Source: Haloimpatiens massiliensis
GTDB taxonomy: Bacteria > Bacillota > Clostridia > Clostridiales > Clostridiaceae
Direction of reading: 5' to 3'
Assembly: GCF_900184255.1 (NCBI RefSeq)
Contig: NZ_LT854640.1
Location: 335,480-399,479, forward strand
DNA: 64,000 nucleotides
Part shown: positions 35,334-44,302 of the stretch, one piece after another
How the letters are laid out: each line of letters starts with the position of its first letter
How positions within the stretch are numbered: position 1 is the stretch's first letter
Position numbers and translations under genes: made by a program
The notes under the pieces: generated by a model
Database searches by the model: none
The model's input: the letters and a program-made list of their open reading frames with translations, nothing else
What the model was told of the DNA's origin: nothing

Positions 35334-35376
35334 AAGGATTGTCCCTTATTATGTATATGGATAAGGAGCAATCCTT
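35334..35376 (+). terminator. Terminator after the module-2 kinase
   Basis: AAGGATTG (35334-35341) pairs with CAATCCTT (35369-35376), with inner CCTTAT / ATAAGG, followed by AATTATTATT. It separates the two-component pair from the ABC genes, which then need their own promoter. Confidence 0.65.
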
Positions 35377-35506
35377 AATTATTATTCACGTATCGTATAA
35401 ACGTAGTTTCTATTTTATGTTTTAATATGCTTCTTATATAATTGAAGAATGTTAGATTCTATAAATTTATAATGCAGTTTATCTTTGATAAAAGGGAGGA
35501 AAAACA

Positions 35507-36427
35507 ATGGAAAATATATTAAAAACCTATAATCTTACAAGAAAGTATGGTTCTACAGCTGTAGTTGATAATGTTAATATGAATATTAAAAAAGGAGAGA
35601 TATATGGATTTTTAGGGAGAAATGGTGCAGGAAAGACCACAGCTTTAAGAATGATAATGGGACTTATTTCCCCAACAAAGGGAGAGTATGAGCTTTTCGG
35701 AAGAAAGATGGGAAAAAGAGAGGTATTTGGGAGGATAGGAGCAATAATTGAAACACCAGGTTTTTATCCAAATTTAACTGCAAGAGAGAATCTTGAGATT
35801 CATAGAAGATTAATGGGAGTTCCTAACAAGGAATATATAGATGAAGCTCTAGAAATTGTTGGACTTACTGATTATGATATTAAAAAGAAAAAAGTTAAGA
35901 AATATTCTTTAGGAATGAAGCAAAGATTGGGAGTTGCAAGGGCACTTCTTCATAAACCAGAACTTCTTATTCTTGATGAACCAACTAATGGACTTGATCC
36001 CGTAGGCATAAAAGAGATGAGAGAAACTTTACTAGAACTTAATAAAAAGAAAGAAATAACAATACTTATGTCAAGTCATATACTTGGAGAAATACAACAG
36101 ATTGCCACAAAGATTGGCATTATTCATAAGGGAAAGCTCCTAGAGGAGATAGACTATAAAAGTTTTGAAAAAAAGAATAGGCACTATATTAATTTAGTAG
36201 TTAACAATGACAAAAAAGCAGTAACTATTTTAGAAGAATCAATGAATATTAGAGATTATGAAGTAACAGAGCCGAATAAAATTAGAATCTACCAGATGCT
36301 TGATAAGTCAAATGATGTTGCAAGAAAAATGATTTCAGAGGGGGTAGAGGTTTATGAGGTTAATGTTATGAATAATACTCTGGAGGATTACTTTGTAAGG
36401 CTTACTGGAGGTGGACAAGGTGTTTGA
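35507..36427 (+). CDS. ABC ATPase, lantibiotic/bacitracin immunity type
   Basis: 306 residues. Walker A GRNGAGKTT, signature YSLGMKQR and Walker B LLILDEPTNGLDP, with the C-terminal extension of BcrA-type ATPases. Proteins of this kind, with two small permeases, protect cells from lantibiotics or bacitracin (BcrAB, CprABC). RBS AAAGGGAGGAAAAACA. Its stop overlaps the start region of the next gene. Confidence 0.92.
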   Translation: MENILKTYNLTRKYGSTAVVDNVNMNIKKGEIYGFLGRNGAGKTTALRMIMGLISPTKGEYELFGRKMGKREVFGRIGAIIETPGFYPNLTARENLEIHRRLMGVPNKEYIDEALEIVGLTDYDIKKKKVKKYSLGMKQRLGVARALLHKPELLILDEPTNGLDPVGIKEMRETLLELNKKKEITILMSSHILGEIQQIATKIGIIHKGKLLEEIDYKSFEKKNRHYINLVVNNDKKAVTILEESMNIRDYEVTEPNKIRIYQMLDKSNDVARKMISEGVEVYEVNVMNNTLEDYFVRLTGGGQGV

Positions 36428-37166
36428 TGGATTATATAGTGAATTTTTAAAATTAAAAAGAACGGGATACTATATCACTATTTTATTAGCTGGGCTAATT
36501 TGCTTGGAATTTAGTACAATAAATAAAGAAATGGTGTCATCTTTAAATTGGTATGGATACTTTTTTAAATTTGAATTTATAGCATTTAGCATATTTTTTA
36601 CATTGGTTATTCCAAATATTATTGCAATTATATTTATTAGAGAATTTAGGCATAAAACAGTACCTATAGAATTTACTTATCCTAATGGAAGATTTGGAGC
36701 TTTTATTAATAAATTTTTAATGAGCATAATAGTGATAGCTATTATTTATTTGATGAGTTACATTTTTTTAGTTTTAAAAGGAATTATTTTTTTAAAAACA
36801 CCTTTAACACTAGAACCTCTTATAAATCATTCTAAAATATTTATAATTTCATTTATTTTTCAAGTAGCACTGACACCAATGGCAATTTTAGTAGCTTTAA
36901 TGGGCAAAAGTATGATTATTTCATCAGTTTATTCCTTAGCATTAATAATAGGAAATACAAATTATATTTTAGGAAGTAAGTATGGTGATTATATATTTTC
37001 AATTTTACCAGCAGCACCTGTTGCAAAGTTTAGAACACCTATATGTGGAGTTCCTATACCAGTAAATATGGTAATAAGCAATAGTGATATATTTATTGGG
37101 AGTTTTATATTTATACTAGGTATCGCAGGATGTTTTTTATTTTATAGAAAAGCTAATATTTATTAA
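36420..37166 (+). CDS. ABC-2 permease, immunity type (first)
   Basis: About 248 residues with six membrane segments and no large outside region, as in BcrB/CprB-type permeases. GTG 36420 is preferred since GGAGG lies about 8 bases upstream, inside the end of the ATPase gene; GTG 36411 is an alternative. It should form the membrane part of the immunity transporter. Confidence 0.85.
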   Translation: MFDGLYSEFLKLKRTGYYITILLAGLICLEFSTINKEMVSSLNWYGYFFKFEFIAFSIFFTLVIPNIIAIIFIREFRHKTVPIEFTYPNGRFGAFINKFLMSIIVIAIIYLMSYIFLVLKGIIFLKTPLTLEPLINHSKIFIISFIFQVALTPMAILVALMGKSMIISSVYSLALIIGNTNYILGSKYGDYIFSILPAAPVAKFRTPICGVPIPVNMVISNSDIFIGSFIFILGIAGCFLFYRKANIY

Positions 37167-37264
37167 TAACGCATATTGTTTTTAGTGTAGCAAGGTGATT
37201 TAATTTGTAACTATTTATTTGGTTTATTAAAAATTATATATAATCTTTAATTAGGAGGGCTTTT

Positions 37265-37999
37265 ATGTTAAATATTGTAGTATGCGAACTAAAGAAGTTT
37301 AAAGGAATTTGGATTCCATTAATTATAGGAGTATTTATTGTTGTTCAAATAAGTTCAGTACCTTTAAATCCATCAGTTATGAAAAATGCGGATGACGTAT
37401 TTACTTGGGTGAATTTAGCGGTATTTTCTTATGGTTTTCTTGCCGCTATAAATTTGCTTATTGCTTACATGTTTATATGGGAATTCAACAATAATACAAT
37501 GTTGTCCATGTTAACATATAAGCATAAAAGATGGAAGATATTTATAGGTAAAATTATTTCCGTAATGGTAATATTTTTACTATTATATATTATAGAGTTT
37601 CTTATGCTTACATCAATTAGTTATATAACTTTTAGAGACACGCTTACAGTATCTATTATTATAAAGCATTTAATGATAACTTTAAAGGCATATTTCTTTC
37701 AGATGCTTATGATTACAGTAACTGCCTCCTTGGCAATTGTAAGTAAAAAGATTATTGTACCAATAATGTATATTGCTATTCAGCTTGTAGCTAGTTTCAT
37801 ATTTTTAAGTGAACCAGCAGTGAGGACATTTATACCATTTCCACTACCAGTTATATCTAATCTCATGTTAATAAGTGACAATTATAAAATCATTAAGAAT
37901 ATTTCAATTATGCCAAGCCAAGTTATGATAGCTATTGCAATGTTTATTGGTGGTATTGTGTACGGATGCTGGTATATAAATAAAATGGAAGTGCAATAA
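37265..37999 (+). CDS. ABC-2 permease, immunity type (second)
   Basis: 244 residues, six membrane segments. Its N-terminus (MLNIVVCELKKFKGIWIP...) and length match the third gene of Cpr/Bcr-like modules. RBS TTAGGAGGGCTTTT precedes the ATG. A 98-bp gap separates it from the first permease, but same-strand order supports one operon. Confidence 0.85.
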   Translation: MLNIVVCELKKFKGIWIPLIIGVFIVVQISSVPLNPSVMKNADDVFTWVNLAVFSYGFLAAINLLIAYMFIWEFNNNTMLSMLTYKHKRWKIFIGKIISVMVIFLLLYIIEFLMLTSISYITFRDTLTVSIIIKHLMITLKAYFFQMLMITVTASLAIVSKKIIVPIMYIAIQLVASFIFLSEPAVRTFIPFPLPVISNLMLISDNYKIIKNISIMPSQVMIAIAMFIGGIVYGCWYINKMEVQ

Positions 38000-38153
38000 A
38001 TGCTTTTATAGAGTAAGCAGAAAGGTTAAATCATATTTGAAATTGTAATTAAAAATTCATCAAGTTATCCTTTGAATAAAGATTATTTTTGGAATTGTTA
38101 TGAATTTTATGATATAAATTGTAAAGATATATTTTCTAATTAAATTGACATTC

Positions 38154-38211
38154 AAACCTCCAAGTGATATATTTATAACATGAAAGTTATAAATATATCA
38201 CTTGGAGGTTT
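38154..38211. promoter_or_regulatory. Palindrome with 26-bp arms covering an RBS
   Basis: Bases 38154-38179 and 38186-38211 are perfect inverted complements around a 6-base loop (ATGAAA). The right arm ends TATCACTTGGAGGTTT and contains the GGAGG of the next gene, 4 bases before its ATG. If transcribed in full the RBS is buried in a stem; as DNA it is a strong candidate operator for the XRE protein of the same operon. The last 14 bases before the first gene of the window match this arm. Confidence 0.75.
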
Positions 38212-38215
38212 TGAT

Positions 38216-38626
38216 ATGAGGATAAATAAAATTAAACTAGCAAGCCAGCTGTTTTTTAAATCATTAGTAGTATTTTTAATACTTGTTTTATATATTGTGA
38301 GTAGAGCCAACTTTGGATTTAACCAATATCACAACATTATTTCAAAGATTTATTATTCTGTGTTAGTTTTATACGGTCTTACTGGATTTATAAAACAAGA
38401 AAAAGTGGATGAATTGGCAGAAAAAATTTTATATAAAGTAAATAACATTGTTCTAGTTGTTGTTAATATAGGATTATTCTTACTGGCTATTCTTGTTGCA
38501 GCACCTATGTATAGTAATGTTAACGTTACAAGAGATGTTATAGGGTTATTAATATTGATTTTACTATTTATAATTACTACTCTTAAAGCAAGTTTGTTTT
38601 ATTATTACAATAGGAAAGGATTATAA
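38216..38626 (+). CDS. Small four-helix membrane protein
   Basis: 136 residues with four predicted membrane segments (FFKSLVVFLILVLYIV, ISKIYYSVLVLYGLTGF, NIVLVVVNIGLFLLAILVA, DVIGLLILILLFIITTL). It recalls DUF2178-type membrane partners that sit beside small XRE regulators. ATG 38216 has GGAGG inside the palindrome arm; an in-frame ATG at 38180 is in the palindrome loop and unlikely. The XRE gene starts two bases after its stop, so the pair is co-translated. Confidence 0.78.
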   Translation: MRINKIKLASQLFFKSLVVFLILVLYIVSRANFGFNQYHNIISKIYYSVLVLYGLTGFIKQEKVDELAEKILYKVNNIVLVVVNIGLFLLAILVAAPMYSNVNVTRDVIGLLILILLFIITTLKASLFYYYNRKGL

Positions 38627-38627
38627 A

Positions 38628-38831
38628 ATGACTATTTTAAAAACTAATATAAAGGAATTTAGAGAAAAGGCAAATATGAAGCAAAGCCAATTGGCTGATT
38701 TAGTGGGTGTTAGACGAGAAACTATTGTGCATCTTGAAAATGGCAAATATAATCCTTCTTTAAAACTTGCTATGGATATTGCTAAAATTTTTAATACCAG
38801 TGTAGACAAATTGTTTGAATTTATAGAGTAA
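38628..38831 (+). CDS. Small XRE-family regulator
   Basis: 67 residues, only a helix-turn-helix (LADLVGVRRETIVHLENGKYNPS) with short flanks, the build of YozG/PlcR-like mini-regulators. RBS AGGAAAGG lies in the end of the membrane-protein gene. It probably binds the palindrome at 38154-38211 and controls its own operon; inferred from distance and symmetry. Confidence 0.88.
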   Translation: MTILKTNIKEFREKANMKQSQLADLVGVRRETIVHLENGKYNPSLKLAMDIAKIFNTSVDKLFEFIE

Positions 38832-38877
38832 GTAAATCATCACTAAATATAAATCTTCCTGCTAAAAGTAAAACAGC

Positions 38878-38967
38878 TTAAGTAGCAATTTTATTTATGA
38901 TACATTCCCCGCCATTTATTAAAGTCCCAAATTTTTTCATAGATGCATTATCTGTAGAAATGTGCAT
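38878..38967 (-). pseudogene. Possible GNAT C-terminal scrap
   Basis: A 29-codon minus-strand frame, MHISTDNASMKKFGTLINGG..., has a weak likeness to the end of acetyltransferases (TDNxASxKxxxxxGG). No upstream domain is present. It may be chance. Confidence 0.2.
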
Positions 38968-39020
38968 TATTATTTCTTCATTATGGTAATGTATTTTTCA
39001 TATAGTGCATATAAGAAAGT

Positions 39021-39060
39021 GAAGACATAAAATATAGGTTTATGTCTTCTGTATTTTTTT
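39021..39060 (+). terminator. Terminator of the XRE operon
   Basis: GAAGACATAAA (39021-39031) pairs with TTTATGTCTTC (39039-39049), followed by TGTATTTTTTT. Strong factor-independent type. The rest of 38832-39377 has no further gene apart from the promoter at 39202-39229. Confidence 0.85.
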
Positions 39061-39201
39061 ACAAATCTTACTACAAAGTTTTATATAGATTATTTATAAA
39101 TTAAATAAATTTATGTATATGAAAACAACTTAATACATTCAATGGTACTTAAGCAATTGATTTTATACATGTAATGTCGAAAAAGTGTATACGGAAAATA
39201 T

Positions 39202-39229
39202 TTGAAAAAAATTTAAATTGTAGTATAAT
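39202..39229 (+). promoter_or_regulatory. Promoter of the M6 protease gene
   Basis: TTGAAA (39202-39207), a 16-base spacer and TATAAT (39224-39229). This leaves a leader of about 140 bases before the GTG start. Confidence 0.55.
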
Positions 39230-39377
39230 TAATTCATAAGTATGAAAATTAATATATTTCAGAATATTCTAACAAAAATAATTTTAGTTTAATTTTGGTT
39301 AATAGAGAAATAAGGTACATGTATTCAAAGTACAATATTTTTCTTATATATACTATATATTTTGGGGGGCGTGTATA

Positions 39378-42188
39378 GTGAAAAAAATTAAGCTTTTAAG
39401 TACTATTTTAACAGCTTCTATGTTGTTTACATTAACCAATCCATTGGCAGTAAGAGCTACTACTAGCGGAGAGTTTGAAAATTCATTACCTACAATTCAA
39501 AGAAAAGCGTATAATAGTAAAAAATTCACATCAAAACCATTAGTTATTCTAATTGATTTTCCTGACTATAAATATACAGACTTAGATAAAAGGGAAAAAA
39601 ATTTTAGAATCAATAATTTTAAGGGGGCAGAAACTACTGATGAATTTTATGAAAACCTTTTCTTTGGGGATGAATATTATGAGACTTCAGATGGAAATAA
39701 GCATATTACAGTAAATAAATTTTTCAAAGAAGAATCTGGTGGAACTTATGAATTTAAGGGGAAAGTCGTAGGTTGGTATACAGCTGATAAGAAGGCTAAA
39801 GAATATGGATCAAATGATGGTAGTGGTGATCAACCAAGAGCAAGAAATCTTGTAAAAGAATCTATAGAAAAAGCGTCTAAAGACTTAGACTTATCAGAAT
39901 TTGATGTTGAGGATAAATGGGATTTAGATGGAGATGGAAATTATAATGAACCAGATGGAATAATAGATAGCTTAGTTGTAATTCATCCAGGACTTGGAGA
40001 AGAGTGGGGTGGAGGATCTTTAGGGGAAGATGCTATATGGCCATTCAGATGGGGGTTTAATGTTTTCGGGGAAGATATGGATAAGCTAAGTGTAGAAAAT
40101 AAACAGACTATAGTTGCCAAAAATCCTACAGTAAAAGATAGAAATGGAAAAGAATTTAAAATAGAAGACTTTGCAGTATTTGAACAGGATTTACCAGTAG
40201 ATTTATTTAATCACGAATTTGGACATATTCTTGGACTTCCAGATTTATATGGAACTAATGAACCACCAGTAGAAAATTGGTCTATAATGGGTGGAAGTTA
40301 TGCTGGAGATCCTAGAGGCTCTGAACCAGTTAGCTATGGTGCCTATTGCAGGGAATTTTTGCAAAAAGATTTTACAAAGCGAGGTAGAATAGCTAATTGG
40401 CAAAACTCTGAGGTTTTAAATTTAGAAAATATAGATGAAAAGGGCATAGATGTAGTTTTAGATCAAGCTAGTATTAAGGGGCAAAATAATGACACTATAA
40501 GAATTAATTTACCAGAATGCAATGATGAGAGAGTGGTAACTCCACCGGAAGGTAAGTACTGCTATTTTAGTGGTAAAGGGGATAATTTAGAAAATTATAT
40601 GTCTACTAAAAGTCCTATAGAATTAATGGGAAAAAATAAATCTGAATTAAGTTTTAGAACTTGGTATAATATAGACCCGGGTTTCGATTTTGCCTCAGTT
40701 CAAGTAAAGGAAGTAGGTACTAATGATTGGATTTCCGTAAGGGGAAACTTAACTACTGATACTGTAGATCAGTGGGTTAAGGATAATGAAACACCAGAAG
40801 AGATAAAAAGAAGAAATCCAGGTCATGGTATAACTGGTAGCTCAAATAAGCAATGGGTGGATGCAACTTTTGATTTAAGTAATTTTAAAGGTAGAAAAGT
40901 AGATTTAAGATTTAGATTCAGGACAGATAGTAATACTCCTGAAGATGGAATTTATATGGATGATATAAAGGTGAACGTAGATGGACAAATTAAATACAAA
41001 GACAATGCAGAAAGCGATTCAATGTTTAATTTTGATGGTTTTTCAAAATCAAATGGAGTTATGAGTTATAATCATTATTACTTACTTGAGTGGAGAAATA
41101 GTGGAGGGGATACCCTAGTGGATAAAGGTTTAAAAACTATTAATATAGGAAGAAAAGGACTAGAATATGATCCGGGATTAGTAGTTTGGTATATAAATGA
41201 AAAATATGCAGGGTTTAGGCCAGATCAAAATACAGCAAATCATAAAGGAGAATTGTTTGCAGGAATAGTGGATGCAGATCAAAATCCTGTAACATATAGA
41301 TATGAAAAAAGCGGTAAATCTGGAGCAGATAGAATAAATTATCAAATGCATGATGCTGCATTTAGTTTAAGAACTGGTTCAGCTTTAAAAATAGAGGGCA
41401 AAACTTCTAATGATAAGTATTATGTTGAAGATAATCATACTTTTATGAATCCGGTATTTAGTGATGACAATGATTACACTGCTAGCAGTTATAATAGGGA
41501 AGCAGGTTTAAAATTAAAGAAATACGGTTTAAAGGTTTTTGTAACTGATGAAAGTAAGGATAGAAGTACAGCTAAAATTCATATTGCAAGATTTAAGGAT
41601 GGAAAAAATACTACAGCACAAGACAGTTCTATATTAAAAGAAGTAAAAGTAGAAAATAATAAATTATATGTTGAAGCACAAGCTAAATATGGAGATATGG
41701 CTTATATAGAGTATTTAGGAAAAAATAATAAAAAGCAACAAGTAACTTTAAATTATGAAAATGGGAAATATGTAGGTGAGGTTAATTTCTTATCACAGGA
41801 TAGTAGTTTTAAAATTAGTCATATTGTGTTTATAGATGCTGTAGGAAATGCTAAGGCTATCTATAATAATGAAGTTCATAAGATATTTGGAGCTGATTTT
41901 ACTAAAATAAAAACATCCACTGATAATGAAACGGAAAATTCAAGTAAGGAAGATGATAAAACAAAAGTTGATGATGCAAATAATAAAGATGATACGAATA
42001 CTCAAGAGGATACAATTAAAAATACAAATTCAAAACCAAAGGAAAGTAATAATGCAGAAAGAGGAAAGTCATCTGAGATTTTAGCAAAAGCTCTTCCAAA
42101 AACAGGTGGAGTAACTCCAATGGAAAATTATATTTTGGGTATGATTTTAATTGCAAGTGGAATAATTGGTAGAAAAAAATTAAAATAA
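39378..42188 (+). CDS. Immune-inhibitor-A-type M6 metalloprotease with LPKTG anchor
   Basis: 936 residues, GTG start after TTTTGGGGGGCGT. Signal peptide 1-27 (cleavage near AVRA). The zinc site HEFGHILGLPD is at 279-289, and DLDGDGNYNEPDG at 182-194 looks like a calcium loop. A beta-sandwich (MAM-like) part spans about 410-550 (LSFRTWYNIDPGFDFASVQV... GIYMDDIKV). A low-complexity Asp/Lys/Asn/Thr spacer runs 850-900, then LPKTG at 906-910, a hydrophobic segment and a basic tail, which is a sortase signal. So the enzyme should be covalently attached to the wall. InhA relatives cleave host and antibacterial proteins; the substrate here is unknown. Confidence 0.92.
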   Translation: MKKIKLLSTILTASMLFTLTNPLAVRATTSGEFENSLPTIQRKAYNSKKFTSKPLVILIDFPDYKYTDLDKREKNFRINNFKGAETTDEFYENLFFGDEYYETSDGNKHITVNKFFKEESGGTYEFKGKVVGWYTADKKAKEYGSNDGSGDQPRARNLVKESIEKASKDLDLSEFDVEDKWDLDGDGNYNEPDGIIDSLVVIHPGLGEEWGGGSLGEDAIWPFRWGFNVFGEDMDKLSVENKQTIVAKNPTVKDRNGKEFKIEDFAVFEQDLPVDLFNHEFGHILGLPDLYGTNEPPVENWSIMGGSYAGDPRGSEPVSYGAYCREFLQKDFTKRGRIANWQNSEVLNLENIDEKGIDVVLDQASIKGQNNDTIRINLPECNDERVVTPPEGKYCYFSGKGDNLENYMSTKSPIELMGKNKSELSFRTWYNIDPGFDFASVQVKEVGTNDWISVRGNLTTDTVDQWVKDNETPEEIKRRNPGHGITGSSNKQWVDATFDLSNFKGRKVDLRFRFRTDSNTPEDGIYMDDIKVNVDGQIKYKDNAESDSMFNFDGFSKSNGVMSYNHYYLLEWRNSGGDTLVDKGLKTINIGRKGLEYDPGLVVWYINEKYAGFRPDQNTANHKGELFAGIVDADQNPVTYRYEKSGKSGADRINYQMHDAAFSLRTGSALKIEGKTSNDKYYVEDNHTFMNPVFSDDNDYTASSYNREAGLKLKKYGLKVFVTDESKDRSTAKIHIARFKDGKNTTAQDSSILKEVKVENNKLYVEAQAKYGDMAYIEYLGKNNKKQQVTLNYENGKYVGEVNFLSQDSSFKISHIVFIDAVGNAKAIYNNEVHKIFGADFTKIKTSTDNETENSSKEDDKTKVDDANNKDDTNTQEDTIKNTNSKPKESNNAERGKSSEILAKALPKTGGVTPMENYILGMILIASGIIGRKKLK

Positions 42189-42194
42189 ATTAAC

Positions 42195-42400
42195 TGATTA
42201 AACCACAAAAATGTACAATGTGGTGGAATTATGAAATTTCTCCTCAATGACTTGCATAAGCTCAATAATAAATTTAATTTAAAAAATTCTAATCTTTTAG
42301 CCATATAAAATTATCTAACGATCACATTTAGCATCCTGCTTAAGGTTCGCTAGCCTGGCGTCCTTGTAGGTTTACGATAATTTTATCTCTCTAAATGTAA
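42195..42400. repeat. Palindromic repeat family B, long form, truncated copy 5
   Basis: Begins GATTAAACCACAAAAATG, passes through AATTATGAAATTTCTCCTC, TTAGCCATATAAAATTATC and GCTAGCCTGGCGTCC, and stops near ATTTTATCTCTCTAAATG. The right arm is missing. It lies just after the protease stop codon. Confidence 0.75.
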
Positions 42401-42408
42401 ATATAAAT

Positions 42409-42442
42409 TAAGCGGTAAATATGACAATATATTTACCGCTTA
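42409..42442. terminator. Bidirectional terminator
   Basis: A perfect 14-bp stem TAAGCGGTAAATAT (42409-42422) / ATATTTACCGCTTA (42429-42442) with a 6-base loop, between the protease and the GntR gene, which converge. Confidence 0.75.
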
Positions 42443-42471
42443 TAGTATTTAGAAATAGTTCTATATCTAAA

Positions 42472-43179
42472 TCAGTCTTTAAAGTACACTTGTTTCAGAT
42501 CATCAATGCGCTCAGTTAAAAATTCATACATTATTCTTCGAGCTCTATCTGGCTCTTTTTTTTCAATGGCATCTATTAATTTGCCCATATAAGTAATAGG
42601 TTCGCAGCCAAAAATCCTATATATTATTTCATTAAAGGTAATGCAAAGCTTTTTGAAAGAATTACACACTAATGGATATATATTATTACCTGTAGCACAA
42701 TATATAGCATGAAGAAATTGAAATTTTAATTGAAATATTTCTGTATTATCGGTAGTTTCAAGAGCTTTTTTATAAATGGAGCTCATAAGTTTTAAATCAT
42801 CATCCGTGCGGTTTTGAGCTACTAAATATGCGCACTCACAATCAAAATGTATGCGGTAAGATGTTAATGAGTCAAAGGTTTTTTTGTCAAATTTTCCTCC
42901 ATTGAAGTTGATGATTGACAAAAGTGTATTTAATTGCCCGTTTCTAATATAATCTCCAACAAAAACGCCTTTTCTCGGTATGATTTCAACAAATCCGTTT
43001 TGAGCAAGCTCGTAGAGACCTGAATTAATGACAGTTCGACTCACATTTGTTTTTTTCGCCATCTCTCTTTCAGTAGGCAATCGATCGCCAATTTTCCATT
43101 CTCCGGATAATATTTTCCCTTCAATTTCTTTAATAAAAAGTTCTTTCATGGTAGGAGGTACTATTTTACGTAAAGACAT
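42472..43179 (-). CDS. GntR-family regulator, FadR/FCD subgroup
   Basis: About 235 residues. N-terminal winged helix (LSGEWKIGDRLPTEREMAKKTNVSRTVINSGLYELAQNGFVEIIPRKGVFV), C-terminal all-helical FCD domain (SYRIHFDCECAYLVAQ...FHAIYCATG-like LHAIYCATGNN) that binds carboxylates or metals. ATG 43179 is chosen as AAGGA lies about 10 bases upstream. Two TGGT-N3-ACCA sites lie in the divergent gap, one 20 bp before this gene and one about 90 bp before hypB. Confidence 0.9.
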   Translation of the reverse strand: MSLRKIVPPTMKELFIKEIEGKILSGEWKIGDRLPTEREMAKKTNVSRTVINSGLYELAQNGFVEIIPRKGVFVGDYIRNGQLNTLLSIINFNGGKFDKKTFDSLTSYRIHFDCECAYLVAQNRTDDDLKLMSSIYKKALETTDNTEIFQLKFQFLHAIYCATGNNIYPLVCNSFKKLCITFNEIIYRIFGCEPITYMGKLIDAIEKKEPDRARRIMYEFLTERIDDLKQVYFKD

Positions 43180-43198
43180 TTTTAACACATCCTTTGTA

Positions 43199-43211
43199 TT
43201 GGTCTAACCAA
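43199..43211. promoter_or_regulatory. FadR-type operator near the gntR start
   Basis: TTGGTCTAACCAA, a perfect inverted repeat of the TGGT-N3-ACCA form recognised by FadR-subgroup GntR proteins. It lies 20 bp upstream of the regulator's start codon, so it should serve autoregulation. Confidence 0.75.
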
Positions 43212-43350
43212 AGAGCACAAGACTATTGTAGAGAAATCTACAAAAAAAGTCAATTGATTAGTAAATGTAATATATTATTTTTGCATATAATTTTAACTTT
43301 ATGAGAAAATATTGATTTCTAATACATATAATGTTAAAATTTAGACAAGC

Positions 43351-43363
43351 TTGGTATGACCAC
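43351..43363. promoter_or_regulatory. FadR-type operator upstream of hypB
   Basis: TTGGTATGACCAC has the same TGGT-N3-ACCA core as the site beside gntR, 152 bp away and about 90 bp before hypB. The two together suggest that the GntR protein controls the hyp genes. Confidence 0.7.
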
Positions 43364-43452
43364 AAAAAAACAAAATAATGGCATGTAGAATTCATAAGTC
43401 ATACATAAGGAAAATAGAATAAAATAAGGGATATAAATAGGGGGAAGATAAC

Positions 43453-44124
43453 ATGAATACTTACAAAGTTATTGAAATTAAGCAAAGTGTCTTTGATGAT
43501 AATAATCATGAAGCTGATTTGCTTAGAAAAGAATTAAAAAAAGAAAGGACATTTTTGTTGAATTTAATGTCATCACCTGGGTCTGGTAAGACCAGTACTC
43601 TCACAAAAACCATTAATGCTTTGAAAGATGAAATGAAAATAGGGGTTATGGAGGCAGATATTGATTCAGATGTTGATGCTAATACTATTTCTCAAACTGG
43701 TGCAAAGGTTGTCCAATTACATACAGGTGGAATGTGTCACTTGGATGCAGATATGACCAGACAAGGACTATGTGCATTAGGCACTAAACAAATTGATTTT
43801 GCAATTTTAGAGAATGTAGGAAATTTAGTTTGTCCCGCAGAATTTGATACTGGTGCATCAAAAAATGCAATGATATTAAGTGTTCCAGAAGGGGATGATA
43901 AGCCATTAAAATACCCTTTGATGTTTTCTATTTGTGATGTTCTATTAATTAATAAAATTGACACATTAGATTATTTTGATTTTGATTTAGAAGAATGTAA
44001 AAAGCGAGTAAAGAAATTGAATCCCAATATTAAAATTATTGCAATTTCTGCAAAGACAGGTGAGGGAATAGAAGAATGGACAAATTGGTTACGTAATGAA
44101 GTTAAAATATGGAACGAACAATAG
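43453..44124 (+). CDS. hypB: Hydrogenase nickel incorporation GTPase HypB
   Basis: 223 residues. P-loop SPGSGKTS (41-48), a switch segment EADIDSDVDA, the metal-binding C-H pair in GMCHLDAD (H-x-G-G-M-C-H), ENVGNLVCPAEFD and the NKID base motif. HypB supplies nickel to [NiFe] hydrogenase or urease with HypA. The N-terminus has no His-rich store. RBS ATAGGGGGAAGATAAC. hypA lies 4.4 kb downstream, with an insertion and a large oxidoreductase between, and no hydrogenase structural genes are in the window. Confidence 0.95.
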   Translation: MNTYKVIEIKQSVFDDNNHEADLLRKELKKERTFLLNLMSSPGSGKTSTLTKTINALKDEMKIGVMEADIDSDVDANTISQTGAKVVQLHTGGMCHLDADMTRQGLCALGTKQIDFAILENVGNLVCPAEFDTGASKNAMILSVPEGDDKPLKYPLMFSICDVLLINKIDTLDYFDFDLEECKKRVKKLNPNIKIIAISAKTGEGIEEWTNWLRNEVKIWNEQ

Positions 44125-44302
44125 CTACAGGAAATTTATTTTAGGAGGCTTATTAACAGTTAAAGAAAGATTATAAAAATTTATAAAAGTCTACTATTTT
44201 TTAATAGGCTTCAAAATTATCTAGTAGAATCACCTTAAAATATTATAAAAAATAAGTTATTGAACATAATGATATATAAATAGCAAAGTAAGGTGATAAA
44301 AC

